Made by a program: the position numbers and the translations under genes. Of a stretch of 64,000 nt of DNA, positions 16,856-25,505 are shown piece by piece. The notes below the pieces were generated by a model. The model saw nothing but the letters and a program-made list of their open reading frames with translations. It was not told the origin of the DNA and ran no database searches. Origin of the DNA: Roseiarcus sp036488815 (lineage in GTDB: Bacteria > Pseudomonadota > Alphaproteobacteria > Rhizobiales > Beijerinckiaceae); assembly GCA_036488815.1 (NCBI GenBank), contig DASXGX010000160.1:1-64000 (forward strand). Reading direction: 5' to 3'. Within the stretch, counting starts at the first letter, position 1; each line of letters starts with the position of its first letter.

Positions 16856-17995
16856 ATGAAGATCGCCGACATAACCGCATATGCCCTGTCCTTTCCTGTT
16901 TCGGCAAAAGGCGGCGTCTCGCTTGGCATCGGACGAACGGTGAAGCGTGACACGGTCGTCGTAAAGGTCAGGACGGACGACGGCCTAATCGGCTTCGGCG
17001 AGGCCCACCACGGGCGTGCGCCCGGCGCGGTTGCGCATCTCATCAACACCACCCTGCGCGAGCTGCTGCTGGGACGCGACGCCCTTGACGTCGTGGGAGC
17101 GTGGCAGACCGTTTACCAAATGCAACTCAATAGCCATGGGATGGGCGCCGCCACGTCCATGGGGCTCAGCGGCGTCGACATGGCCCTGTGGGACATCCGC
17201 GCAAAAGCCGCGGGGTGGCCGCTTTATCGGATGCTGGGCGGCGCCGCGCGTCCCCTTCGCGCCTATGCGGGGGGCATTTCGCTAGGCTTCCAACCTCCGG
17301 CGGATCTCGTCGAAGAAGCGCAGGGACTCGTCGCACGCGGCTATCGCGCGCTGAAACTTCGGATTGGCGACACCGTCGAGCGAGACGTCGCGCGTGTTGA
17401 GGCCGTGCGGCGCGCGCTAGGGCCGGATATTGACATTCTGGTGGATGCGAATGCGGCGTACAAATACGAAGACGTCCGCCGCGTCATGCCCGTTCTCGAC
17501 GCGTGTTCAATCGGCTGGTTGGAGGAGCCGTTCGCGCCTCATGATCATCGAAACTATGCGGATGCGGCCCGGCTTGGCCGGACCCCTCTTGCAGCGGGCG
17601 AGAATCATTACACGCGCTTCGAGTTTCATCGGCTCATCGAGGATCGATCCGTTCGGATTTTCCAGCCCGATTTGTCAAAGACTGGCGGCGTAACAGAGGC
17701 GCTGCGCATCGCTGCGACGGCTTCAACGTGGAAATTGCCAATCCATCCGCACTCGTCCGCGACCGGTATCAATATGGCGGCGACAATTCACTTCCTTTGC
17801 GCCATCGAGAACAGGGGCTATTTCGAGGCGGATGTGGCGCGCGAAAACCTCTTCCGGGACCAGCTTTGCAGCTCGCCGTTCGAAATTGACGCCGCCGGGT
17901 CTGTCAGTCCGCTCGAGCGCCCTGGCATCGGGGTCGATGTGGACGAAGACTTCATCAAGGCCCATCCGGTGATCGAAGGTCCCTGCTACGTGTGA
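16856..17995 (+). CDS. Mandelate racemase/muconate lactonizing enzyme family protein
   Basis: The 379-residue cytoplasmic enzyme belongs to the enolase superfamily, which abstracts the proton next to a carboxylate with Mg2+ as cofactor. The N-terminal capping domain is followed by the barrel with Lys167 in ALKLRIG, metal ligands Asp197 (ILVDANAAY), Glu223 or Glu224 (WLEEPFAP) and Glu249 (AAGENHY), and histidines 297/299 in IHPHSSATG. Having K-x-R rather than K-x-K on the second strand is a variation seen in some subgroups. The ATG at 16856 has a GAGGAG ribosome site 6 nt upstream. As last gene of the HyuAB-transporter unit it probably racemises, dehydrates or cycloisomerises the imported acid; which of these cannot be told. 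Confidence 0.88.
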   Translation: MKIADITAYALSFPVSAKGGVSLGIGRTVKRDTVVVKVRTDDGLIGFGEAHHGRAPGAVAHLINTTLRELLLGRDALDVVGAWQTVYQMQLNSHGMGAATSMGLSGVDMALWDIRAKAAGWPLYRMLGGAARPLRAYAGGISLGFQPPADLVEEAQGLVARGYRALKLRIGDTVERDVARVEAVRRALGPDIDILVDANAAYKYEDVRRVMPVLDACSIGWLEEPFAPHDHRNYADAARLGRTPLAAGENHYTRFEFHRLIEDRSVRIFQPDLSKTGGVTEALRIAATASTWKLPIHPHSSATGINMAATIHFLCAIENRGYFEADVARENLFRDQLCSSPFEIDAAGSVSPLERPGIGVDVDEDFIKAHPVIEGPCYV

Positions 17996-18096
17996 CCGCC
18001 GTGACGTTGTGGTACGTCAAGTCCAGCAAAAGGCGGCATGTTGTGATGGGCGTGGGCGGAGCGGACCTCCGGCGTCGAAGCAGATCAACCTGTCGC

Positions 18097-18786
18097 TCAA
18101 CTGAGGTCCGCATGCCGGCAAGCGTCGAGAAAGAACGTTACCCTTTGTAAGACATGGGGTCCGGTCTCGGCATGCAGCGTTTCGAGGGGTTCCCCCAACA
18201 AGGCGCGCAGCAACTGAGGCAAAAGGATCAAGTCCACGAAACATCGGGCGGTCATGGAGAGGCGGTCCGGCCGGAAAGCCGGCCACGCCTCGGCGTCGGA
18301 TTCCGCCGCCTTGCCGAGACGCCGCGCCATGCTTTCGCCGCCCCGCTCGCGCATCGACCGAATGACGAACACTCCTAGGTCTGGAAAGCGGCGGGCTTCG
18401 CTTATCGCTAAGCGGAGCAAACCGATCCACTCGCCGGTCAAAACCTCTCGGAGCGCGCCCGCGCCGATGTTTACGAGGCGCTCCTGGAGCGTGGCGCCGC
18501 TGGGTTTGTCCTCCTCGAGCCGGCTCAGCGTGGCAAAGGCGTAACGCGTCACGGCGGCGGCGAAGAGCGCCTTCTTGTTGGGAAAGCGCGCGTAGATCGT
18601 CGGCTTCCCCGAACGCGCGGCCGCGGCGATCTCTTCGATGCTCGCAGCCTCGAAGCCACGCTCGAGAAAGACCCGGCGCGCAGCTCCAAGGATGCGTTCC
18701 TCGACTTCCCCCGCACGTTTAGCGGGAGGGCGGCCGGACCTCGCCGCCGCACGCCGTGCGGAATCCTGTATTCGGGTTGCTGACAC
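18097..18786 (-). CDS. TetR-family transcriptional regulator
   Basis: The 229-residue protein has an N-terminal TetR helix-turn-helix: ILGAARRVFLERGFEAASIEEIAAAA then SGKPTIYARFPNKKALF, at about residues 31-75. The C-terminal helical domain should bind a drug-like or aromatic ligand. The longer frame starts with a TTG at 18834 that has a purine run touching it with no spacing, so I prefer the GTG at 18786, which has AAGGA 9 nt upstream. It is divergent from an efflux pair, and two matching palindromes lie between them (18882-18898, 18935-18951), so it very likely represses the pump and perhaps itself. Confidence 0.9.
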   Translation of the reverse strand: MSATRIQDSARRAAARSGRPPAKRAGEVEERILGAARRVFLERGFEAASIEEIAAAARSGKPTIYARFPNKKALFAAAVTRYAFATLSRLEEDKPSGATLQERLVNIGAGALREVLTGEWIGLLRLAISEARRFPDLGVFVIRSMRERGGESMARRLGKAAESDAEAWPAFRPDRLSMTARCFVDLILLPQLLRALLGEPLETLHAETGPHVLQRVTFFLDACRHADLS

Positions 18787-18881
18787 CTTCGCTCGTCCTT
18801 TTTTCGCGGGGTCGCGACCCGCGCCCACCGCCAACCCTCCCGGCCCGCCACCGTAGGCTTCCCCATTTTTCGTGTAAAGTG

Positions 18882-18898
18882 AACGATACCGTTTCGTT
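18882..18898. promoter_or_regulatory. TetR operator, copy 1
   Basis: The 17-bp inverted repeat AACGATACCGTTTCGTT is centred on 18890. It differs from a perfect palindrome at one symmetric pair plus the centre and matches copy 2 at 16 of 17 positions. It lies between the TetR gene and the -35 element of the efflux promoter. Confidence 0.75.
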
Positions 18899-18904
18899 TT
18901 CTTG

Positions 18905-18932
18905 TTGAACGCGCCATGAGAGGGTCTATAAT
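18905..18932 (+). promoter_or_regulatory. Promoter of the efflux operon
   Basis: TTGAAC (18905-18910) and a perfect TATAAT (18927-18932) are separated by 16 bp and point toward the EmrA-like gene. The second operator begins 3 bp after the -10 box, so a bound repressor would cover the transcription start. Confidence 0.75.
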
Positions 18933-18934
18933 GA

Positions 18935-18951
18935 AACGAAACCGTTTCGTT
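18935..18951. promoter_or_regulatory. TetR operator, copy 2
   Basis: AACGAAACCGTTTCGTT is a palindrome broken only at its central base (18943). It directly follows the -10 box. The centre-to-centre distance to copy 1 is 53 bp, about five helical turns, so both sites face the same side of the DNA. Confidence 0.8.
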
Positions 18952-18983
18952 CCGTTCAAGCCTCCAAAATTGGGAGCTCCATC

Positions 18984-20273
18984 ATGCGAATGGCTAACGA
19001 AGACGCTGGAGTTCCGCTGGCGGTTTCAACCGCGCTCGGCCGTTCGGCCTCCGACGGTCCTTTGCGCTCGCAGCCTCGTGAGGCGACGGCGCTGGCGCCG
19101 TCGCGGCAGGAACGCCCGGCTGTCGAGCGAGAGCCCGGGAAGGAAGGCGAGGGGCCACGGGAGGCAGCCGTCACGAGCGGCGGCGAGGCCCCCAAGCGTC
19201 GTCGACGGCGGAGTTCGATCGTGGTGGGTTCGGTGCTCCTCGCGTTGGCCGCGGGGGGCGGCTTTCTCTACTGGAATGACGCGCAGCACTTCGAATCGAC
19301 CGACGACGCCTTCATCGCGGCGCGCCAATTCGCCATCGCCCCTAAGGTTTCCGGGTATCTGACGAATGTGCTGGTCACCGACAATCAGCACGTCGCCGCT
19401 GGCGGCGTGATCGCCCGCGTCGACCAGCGCGACTACCGCACCGCGCTCGCGCAAGCGGACGCGCAAGTAGCCGGCGCGGAGGCCAGCATTCGAAATATCG
19501 ACGCGCAATTGGGCGTGCAGCAGGCGCAGGTCCGCGCAAGCCAAGCTCAGGTCGAGCAGGTGCAGGCGGCGCTCCTCTTCGCCCAGCAACAAGCGGCGCG
19601 CTACGAAGATCTCGCGCAGCGAGGCGCGGGCACAGTCCAGAACGAACAGCAGTCCGACTCGCAGTTGCTTCAGCAGCAGGCTGGCCTCAAGAGCGCGCAA
19701 GCGGCGCTGAACGTCGCGCAGCGTCAAATCGACGCTCTCAATGCGCAGCGCGCCACTGCGACCGCGAGCCTCGCCCAAGCGGTCGCGCAGCGCGACCAGG
19801 CGCAATTGAACCTGTCCTACACGACCGTGACCGCCGCCCAGGCCGGGCGTGTCGTCAATCTGACGGCGGCGGCGGGCGAATTCGCGCAGGCGGGCGCAAA
19901 TCTCACGATGTTCGTTCCCGATGACATCTGGGTGACGGCGAATTTCAAGGAGACGCAACTCGATGCGATGCGGCCGGGTCAACCCGCAACCTTGCGCATC
20001 GACGCCTATCCTGAACGCGAATTGCACGGCCATGTGGCCAGCGTTCAACCGGGTTCCGGGACGGCGTTCTCGCTGCTTCCGGCGGAAAACGCGACCGGGA
20101 ACTACGTGAAGGTCATCCAGCGCGTCCCGGTGAAGATCATCCTCGACAACCCGCCGGTCGATGTCGCTCTCGGACCAGGCATGTCGGTGACCCCGAGCGT
20201 CCGGGTCGACCCCGAGCCCTCGCTGTACGAACGCCTCGCCGCATCGATCGACCGTCTGTGGAGGCGATCATGA
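18984..20273 (+). CDS. EmrA/HlyD-family membrane fusion protein
   Basis: The 429-residue periplasmic adaptor couples the inner-membrane pump encoded next to an outer-membrane channel. It has a long charged cytoplasmic tail, then one membrane anchor (SIVVGSVLLALAAGGGFLYW, residues 78-97). Next come the biotinyl-lipoyl half APKVSGYLTNVLVTDNQHV, a glutamine/alanine-rich coiled-coil hairpin (about residues 150-270), and the second half with TTVTAAQAGRVVNLTAAAG. EmrA-type TDDAFI (STDDAFIAARQ) is present. The ATG has a GGGAG ribosome site. The N-terminal tail of nearly 80 residues is longer than in E. coli EmrA. No outer-membrane channel gene is adjacent, so a TolC from elsewhere must be used. Confidence 0.9.
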   Translation: MRMANEDAGVPLAVSTALGRSASDGPLRSQPREATALAPSRQERPAVEREPGKEGEGPREAAVTSGGEAPKRRRRRSSIVVGSVLLALAAGGGFLYWNDAQHFESTDDAFIAARQFAIAPKVSGYLTNVLVTDNQHVAAGGVIARVDQRDYRTALAQADAQVAGAEASIRNIDAQLGVQQAQVRASQAQVEQVQAALLFAQQQAARYEDLAQRGAGTVQNEQQSDSQLLQQQAGLKSAQAALNVAQRQIDALNAQRATATASLAQAVAQRDQAQLNLSYTTVTAAQAGRVVNLTAAAGEFAQAGANLTMFVPDDIWVTANFKETQLDAMRPGQPATLRIDAYPERELHGHVASVQPGSGTAFSLLPAENATGNYVKVIQRVPVKIILDNPPVDVALGPGMSVTPSVRVDPEPSLYERLAASIDRLWRRS

Positions 20274-21853
20274 GCGCGCGCGCGGAAGCCGGGGGAGGTC
20301 ACGCGGTCGCTGGCGAGGGAAACGCCAGTCCGTGGCTGATCGCTCTCGTGGTAGCGGTGGCGGCGTTCATGGAGACGCTCGACACCACCATCGCCAATGT
20401 CGCGCTGCGGTACATCGCCGGCGGTTTGGGCGTCAGCGAGGACGAAGCGTCCTGGGTCGTCACCACCTATCTCGTCGCCAACGCCATCATCGTCACGGCG
20501 ACGAGCTATCTCGCCCAGAGATTTGGCCGGAAGGCTTTCTTTCTCGCCTGCCTCGGGTTGTTCACCGCGAGCTCGGTGTTCTGCGGAATGGCTTGGAATC
20601 TCCAAGCGCTGCTGGTGTTTCGTCTCCTGCAGGGCTTCGCCGGCGGCGGCATGGTGCCCGTGGCGCAATCCATTCTCGCGGACTCTTTTCCCCCCGCCAA
20701 GCGCGGTCAGGCTTTCGCTCTCTTCGGAGTCGCCGTGGTCGTGGCTCCCGTTGTCGGACCGACGCTTGGCGGCTGGCTCTCCGACAATGTGTCCTGGCAG
20801 TGGTGCTTCCTCGTCAACGGACCGGTCGGCCTCCTCTCCATGGCGCTTGTCTACATGCTGGTAAAGGAGACGGAGGCGAAGCGCTCGGGCATTCGCTTCG
20901 ATTTGATCGGCTTCCTCCTCGTGGCGACCTTCTTGGGCGCGCTCGAAGTCGTGTTGGACCGGGGCCAGGAGGACGACTGGTTCGGATCGCAATTCATCGT
21001 CAACTGCACGGTCATTTCCAGCTTGGCCGTCCTGTTTCTGATCCCGTGGGAAATCACTCGCCGCAATCCCGTTGTCGACCCCCGGTTGCTCGTGGCCCGC
21101 CAGTTCGGATCGTGTTTTCTGGTGATGATGGCGACCGGCGCCATCTTGCTGGCGACGACCCAATTTCTGCCCCAACTGGTGCAGCAGGACTTCGGCTATA
21201 CGGCGACGTGGTCCGGCCTTGTTCTCTCGCCGGGCGGCCTCGTCACCATGGCGATGATGTTTGTCGTCGGGCAGCTCTCGAGTCGAATCCAACCCAAATA
21301 TCTGATTGCCGCCGGCGCGATCATCGCCGCCCTTTCAATGTACGGCATGACTAACCTCACCGGCGACCTCGACTTCTGGTTTTTCGCGAAATCGCGCATC
21401 CTGCTGGGCGTTGGATTGCCGCTGATTTTCGTGCCGATCATGGCGGCCTCCTATGACGGGGTGCCCCAGGACAAGACCGATCAGGCCTCGGCGCTGCTCA
21501 ACGCGGCGCGCAATACCGGCGGATCGATCGGGGTGTCGCTCGCTTCCAACGTGCTTGCGTTCCGCGAGCAGTTTCACCAGAGCCGGCTCGCTGAGAACAT
21601 CATCCCGTCGAGCGTTTCCTATCAGGGGACGATGCAGCACCTAACGGGCTTTTTCGCCGCCAAGGGCGCCCCGCTTGCGCAGGCCCAACAACAAGCCTTC
21701 GCCTGGATCGGCCAGCAGGTGCAAGCGCAGGCTTCGCTGCTCGCGTATGTCGATGTGTTCTGGACGCTGATGTTGGTCTCGGCCTCCGCCGCGGCGCTCG
21801 CTCTGGTCTTGCGAAACGTCAAGTTGGGAGGACCGGCTCATGTCGGGCACTGA
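20270..21853 (+). CDS. EmrB/QacA-type (DHA2) MFS multidrug exporter
   Basis: The 527-residue inner-membrane protein is a 14-span drug:proton antiporter. Diagnostic motifs are FMETLDTTIANVALRYIAGG in the first span (motif D1), SYLAQRFGRKAFFLACLGLF (motif A), LLQGFAGGGMVPVAQSIL (motif B), and GPTLGGWLSD (motif C, an antiporter signature). I chose the ATG at 20270, which overlaps the adaptor stop as ATGA and has a GGAGG ribosome site. With the preceding adaptor it forms an EmrAB-like pump controlled by the divergent TetR protein. The substrate is not predictable. Confidence 0.92.
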   Translation: MSARAEAGGGHAVAGEGNASPWLIALVVAVAAFMETLDTTIANVALRYIAGGLGVSEDEASWVVTTYLVANAIIVTATSYLAQRFGRKAFFLACLGLFTASSVFCGMAWNLQALLVFRLLQGFAGGGMVPVAQSILADSFPPAKRGQAFALFGVAVVVAPVVGPTLGGWLSDNVSWQWCFLVNGPVGLLSMALVYMLVKETEAKRSGIRFDLIGFLLVATFLGALEVVLDRGQEDDWFGSQFIVNCTVISSLAVLFLIPWEITRRNPVVDPRLLVARQFGSCFLVMMATGAILLATTQFLPQLVQQDFGYTATWSGLVLSPGGLVTMAMMFVVGQLSSRIQPKYLIAAGAIIAALSMYGMTNLTGDLDFWFFAKSRILLGVGLPLIFVPIMAASYDGVPQDKTDQASALLNAARNTGGSIGVSLASNVLAFREQFHQSRLAENIIPSSVSYQGTMQHLTGFFAAKGAPLAQAQQQAFAWIGQQVQAQASLLAYVDVFWTLMLVSASAAALALVLRNVKLGGPAHVGH

Positions 21854-21910
21854 AGCAGGACGGACCGCGATTTCATTGAAGACGCTCTGCAGGTCGATCC
21901 ACCTCGAAGC

Positions 21911-22040
21911 GTCTTTGCGAGCGGAGCGAAGCGCGCCAGCAAGTCGCGAGTCGTTCCGTAGACGGGTCCAATCGACTGACACCTCGATCTCTGGATCGCG
22001 CGATGACGGCATGGTTGAATCTAAAGACAGCGTGTTCTAA
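21911..22040. repeat. Dispersed hairpin repeat, copy A
   Basis: A block starting TTTGCGAGCGGAGCGAAGCG and ending near CTGGATCGCGCGATGACGG has the layout of the class of alphaproteobacterial repeats bounded by TTGCGAGCG and CGCAATGACG-like ends. Its middle (21936-21960) is identical over 25 bp to copy C (56399-56423), and both are followed by a similar AGACAGCGTG(T/C)TCTAA tail. It lies just after the efflux gene. The surrounding non-coding stretch (21854-22613) otherwise shows only the ABC ATPase stub at 22408. Confidence 0.7.
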
Positions 22041-22407
22041 AGCGCGAAGTCTTCGCGGCGTTGCTCGACGTGCGCCTTCAAACCGTCCGCTCACAAAGTG
22101 AAGACTACGACCTCCCTCACCACTGAATGTCTGCATTGGACATCGCAGCACTCCTTGTGCGCTGAGGCGGTCTTGACGCCTAAGGACGTATGTGTGAGCG
22201 TCAAACATATCTGATGACGGCTTAGCAGGCTGTTGCAGACAATTCCATCTCTCCTGCGTCGGCTCGAGCGAAGGGCCGGGAAGGGAGAGCGGAGGGGGCT
22301 ATGTCGCACGGCCATCGGCGTTTGAGCGCCAAGCGAGAGAGGCGCGACGAACTGCCCCGGCTCGGCGCCGCGCCTGCGGTCGTCGCTAGGCGCTTCGGAC
22401 GCTTCTG

Positions 22408-22533
22408 ATGGCGCCGTTGCTTCTGCGGAAAATTGGCAAGTCCCATGGTCCTGTCCGGGCGATCGAGGCGCTCTCGCTCAATGGCGACCTGCACGCCTTC
22501 GACGCCGCCAGCGCTGCGCGGCTCAACTGAGAG
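22408..22533 (+). pseudogene. ABC transporter ATPase 5' stub
   Basis: A 41-codon frame starts ATG with LLLRKIGKSHGPVRAIEALS, which matches the opening of MalK/UgpC-type sugar ABC ATPases (LRNITKSYG..AIDDVSL), then reads NGDLHAF where such proteins reach the Walker A loop. The match ends abruptly and a stop follows within 10 codons. It looks like the first 35 codons of a deleted transporter ATPase. Together with the chimera at 24699 it indicates that this locus has lost DNA. Confidence 0.5.
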
Positions 22534-22613
22534 CGGCGTCGAGAAGCTAACAGCGCAAAGCGCTCCTCGCGGCGCAATTGAAACAGCAAGATGTCATAAG
22601 AGGTCAACACGCA

Positions 22614-23396
22614 ATGTCGGTTCTCGATCGTTTCAAGCTTGACGGCAAACGCGCTCTGCTGACGGGCGCCAGCCGCGGTCTCGGCCTCGAGATGGCGTTG
22701 GCGCTTGCCGAAGCCGGCGCCGATGTCGGAATTACTGGCCGTGACGCGGCGAGCCTCGCGGAAGCGGCGGCGGCGTTGCGGTCTCGCGGCCGGCAGGTCT
22801 GGACGCTGCAGGGCGACATGTCCGTTCCGGCGGAATGCGAGGCGCTTTGCAAACGTTCGCTCGCCGAGATGGGACCGATCGACATTCTCGTCAACAATGT
22901 CGGCGAGCGCGGCATGAACATCAAGATCGAGGATACGCCGCTGGAGACTTGGCAGCATTTCGTCGATCTCAATCTGACCCACTGCTTTCTCGCGACCAAA
23001 ATCATCGGCGGCGCCATGCTGAAGCGCGGGCAGGGTGGCCGCATCATCAACACCGCCTCGATTAGCGGCATGATCGCCAATCGCGGCATTGCCGGTCGGC
23101 ACTACGAGACGACCAAGGCCGCCGTGATTCATTTCACGCGCTGCGCGGCTGCGGATTGGGCGCCGCATGGCGTGCGCGTGAACGCCATCTGCCCGGGCTT
23201 GTTCATGACGAGCCCGAACCGCGAATGGGCCAAGAAGAACCCTGAGGTCATCAAGACCTTCATATCTTCGGTGCCGATGGGCCGCGCAGGCGAACCCGAG
23301 GAACTCGGCCCTCTCGCCGTCTTCCTGGCGTCGGACGCCTCGTCCTACGTGACCGGGTCAACCTATGTGATCGACGGCGGCTATACGATTTGGTGA
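22614..23396 (+). CDS. SDR-family oxidoreductase
   Basis: The 260-residue enzyme is a classical short-chain dehydrogenase/reductase. The cofactor motif TGASRGLG is at residues 17-24, NNVG (usually NNAG) follows near residue 94, the catalytic Ser is in NTASISG and the Tyr164/Lys168 pair is in HYETTKAAV. The C-terminal PGLFMT and DGGYTIW segments are typical. The frame opens upstream, but the ATG at 22614 gives the standard N-terminus. It probably oxidises a sugar or polyol alcohol, judging by the company of sugar-type genes, but this is inference. Confidence 0.88.
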   Translation: MSVLDRFKLDGKRALLTGASRGLGLEMALALAEAGADVGITGRDAASLAEAAAALRSRGRQVWTLQGDMSVPAECEALCKRSLAEMGPIDILVNNVGERGMNIKIEDTPLETWQHFVDLNLTHCFLATKIIGGAMLKRGQGGRIINTASISGMIANRGIAGRHYETTKAAVIHFTRCAAADWAPHGVRVNAICPGLFMTSPNREWAKKNPEVIKTFISSVPMGRAGEPEELGPLAVFLASDASSYVTGSTYVIDGGYTIW

Positions 23397-23524
23397 GCGA
23401 CGTCGTCTGAATCGAAGTTTCGTCCAGCCGCCCATCGTGCGAGGAGCGCGGCTGACTGGGAGCCCTCGCAGCGCCAAAGCCCCTGACATCGTTCCCCACG
23501 CAATTTGAATGAGAGACCCCCGAC

Positions 23525-24661
23525 ATGCCTTTTGACCTCGTGCTCCGCAATGGCCGCGTAATCGACCCCTCGCAAAATATCGACGGGGTGACCGACGTCG
23601 CTTTCGCCGATGGCAAGGTCGCGCAGATCGGCGACAGACTCGAGGCCGGCGGCGCCGAGGTGCGAGACGTTGCGGCTCGCATCGTGACGCCGGGCCTGAT
23701 CGATTTGCACACTCACGTCTATTGGGGCGGAACGTCGCTCGGGATCGACGCGGAGATGTTTGCGCGAAAGAGCGCGGTGACGACCTGCGTCGACACCGGT
23801 AGCGCGGGACCCGGCAATTTTGCGGGGTTTCGCAAACATGTGATCGAGCCGAGCGCGATACGCATCCTGCCGTTCCTGCATGTGTCGTTCGCCGGCATCT
23901 ATGGCTTCTCCAACAAGATCATGGTCGGCGAGGGGCATGACATCAGGCTGCTCGCCGCTCGCGATTGCCTGGAGGTGGTGGAGGCGAACAGGGATCTCAT
24001 CGTCGGCATCAAGGTGCGTCTCGGGCGGGTCGCCAGCGGGGAGGCGGGAATCGTGCCGCTCGACGTGGCGGAAGAGGTGGCGGATCAGACCGGCCTGCCC
24101 ATGATGGTGCATATCGACGAGCCGCCCCCGTCCTATGAAGCGGTGGTTTCGCGTCTGCGCGCAGGCGATATCCTGACGCACTGCTTTCGCCCCTTTCCCA
24201 ACTCGCCCATCAATGGCGCGGGCAAGGTCAAACCGGCCGTCATCGAAGCGCGCAAGCGCGGCGTGCTGTTCGACATCGGGCACGGCATGGGGTCGTTCGC
24301 TTGGAAGACCGCGCGCGCCATGATGGACAACAACTTCCTGCCGGACACGATCTCGTCCGATGTCCACGCGCTTTGCATCGATGGCCCCGCCTACGATCAG
24401 GTCACGACGCTGTCCAAGTTCCTCGCTCTCGGCATGCCTCTGGCGGACGTGATCGCCGCCTCGACCGTCAACGCCGCGCGGGCGCTGAACAGGCCGGAGC
24501 TTGGCACGCTCAAGCCCGGCAGCGTCGGCGATGCCAGCGTTCTCTCGCTCGAAGAAGGCTCCTTCCCGCTTGAAGACGTGCGCGGCGAGGTTGTGACTGC
24601 CGGTCAGCGCCTCTTCGCCAAAGGCGTCGTGGTTGGCGGACGCTGGTGGCACGCGAACTGA
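23525..24661 (+). CDS. Amidohydrolase/deacetylase family metallohydrolase
   Basis: The 378-residue enzyme has a complete metal-dependent amidohydrolase barrel: TPGLIDLHTH with His62 and His64, a lysine in GIKVRLG likely carbamylated to bridge two metals, MVHIDEP, LTHCF, and the final Asp in TISSDVHALC. This subgroup is generally labelled amidohydrolase/deacetylase; characterised members act on N-acetylated or N-acyl amino compounds or cyclic amides. The catalytic set is intact, so it should be active. It follows the SDR by 128 bp and is followed closely by a chimeric gene that begins like an aldehyde dehydrogenase. Confidence 0.85.
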   Translation: MPFDLVLRNGRVIDPSQNIDGVTDVAFADGKVAQIGDRLEAGGAEVRDVAARIVTPGLIDLHTHVYWGGTSLGIDAEMFARKSAVTTCVDTGSAGPGNFAGFRKHVIEPSAIRILPFLHVSFAGIYGFSNKIMVGEGHDIRLLAARDCLEVVEANRDLIVGIKVRLGRVASGEAGIVPLDVAEEVADQTGLPMMVHIDEPPPSYEAVVSRLRAGDILTHCFRPFPNSPINGAGKVKPAVIEARKRGVLFDIGHGMGSFAWKTARAMMDNNFLPDTISSDVHALCIDGPAYDQVTTLSKFLALGMPLADVIAASTVNAARALNRPELGTLKPGSVGDASVLSLEEGSFPLEDVRGEVVTAGQRLFAKGVVVGGRWWHAN

Positions 24662-24698
24662 CGTCGAGCGCGCATTCGGCTTCGGAGACTTGGACCCA

Positions 24699-25505
24699 AT
24701 GACTGCGGATTCGATCGAATCGTTTCGGAACTTTATCGACGGCGCCTGGGAGGACCAGACGGACAAGATGCCGGCCATCAATCCGGCGACCGGCAAGCAG
24801 ATCGCATGGCTACCCAGAAGCGACCGTGTCTGCGCCGCCGCGCGATCGCGGCCGCCAGGCGCGCGCGTCGTCGCTCTGGCGAAGCGCATCGCTGCGAGCC
24901 GGCATCTGCGGTTTGGCGGGCTCCAGGCCTATCACGGGCGGGCGCAGCATCAGCGCACGTTGGAGGAGCGTTCGGCCAGCATCGCGGCTGCAGCGCAAAA
25001 AGCCAGGGGCCTGGTGGACGACCTTAAGCGGGCAGGGCTCGATTGCGCGATCGTCGGCGGCGCCGGGACGGGGACGTTCGCGCTCGAGGCCGCGAGCGGC
25101 GTGTTCACCGAACTCCAGGTTGGCTCCTATATTTTCATGGACGCCGACTACGGTCGAAACGATCCGCCGCCACCGTTCGGCAATTCGCTGTTCGTGCTCA
25201 GCACGGCCGTGAGCGCTCCGCGCGCCGGCTCGGTGCTGGTCGACGCCGGCCACAAGGCGGTGGCGGTGGACAGCGGCCTGCCGCTCGTCTGGAACCGCAA
25301 GGGCGTGACCTATGTCGAAGCGGCTGACGAGCACGGCGCTCTGTCGCTCTCTCAAGACGCCGAACCGATCAGACTGGGCGAGCGTGTCATGCTCGTGCCC
25401 GGCCACTGCGATCCGACAGTCGATCGCTACGATTGGTACGTCGGCATTCGCAGAAGCCGGGTGGAAAGTCTCTGGCCTGTGGCGGCCAGAGGCGCGATGG
25501 CGTAG
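24699..25505 (+). pseudogene. Chimeric frame: ALDH N-terminus fused to D-threonine aldolase-like C-terminus
   Basis: A 268-residue frame begins FRNFIDGAWEDQTDKMPAIN followed by PATGKQIAWLPRSD, the standard first 45 residues of an aldehyde dehydrogenase. It then changes without a stop into the middle of a fold-III PLP enzyme of the D-threonine aldolase/D-serine dehydratase (DSD1) family: ALAKRIAASRHLRFGGLQAY, GSYIFMDADYG and the C-terminal metal-binding PGHCDPTVDRYD. The join is at about 24820-24850. The ALDH part lacks its catalytic Cys and Glu, and the aldolase part lacks the N-terminal segment that carries the PLP lysine, so neither activity is expected. An in-frame deletion joining two neighbouring genes explains it. 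The frame is open, so a folded product cannot be excluded. Confidence 0.75.

Noticed and set aside
18787..18834. Upstream extension of the TetR gene to a TTG at 18834
   Set aside because: The purine run touches the TTG with no spacing, and the GTG at 18786 has AAGGA at a normal distance.
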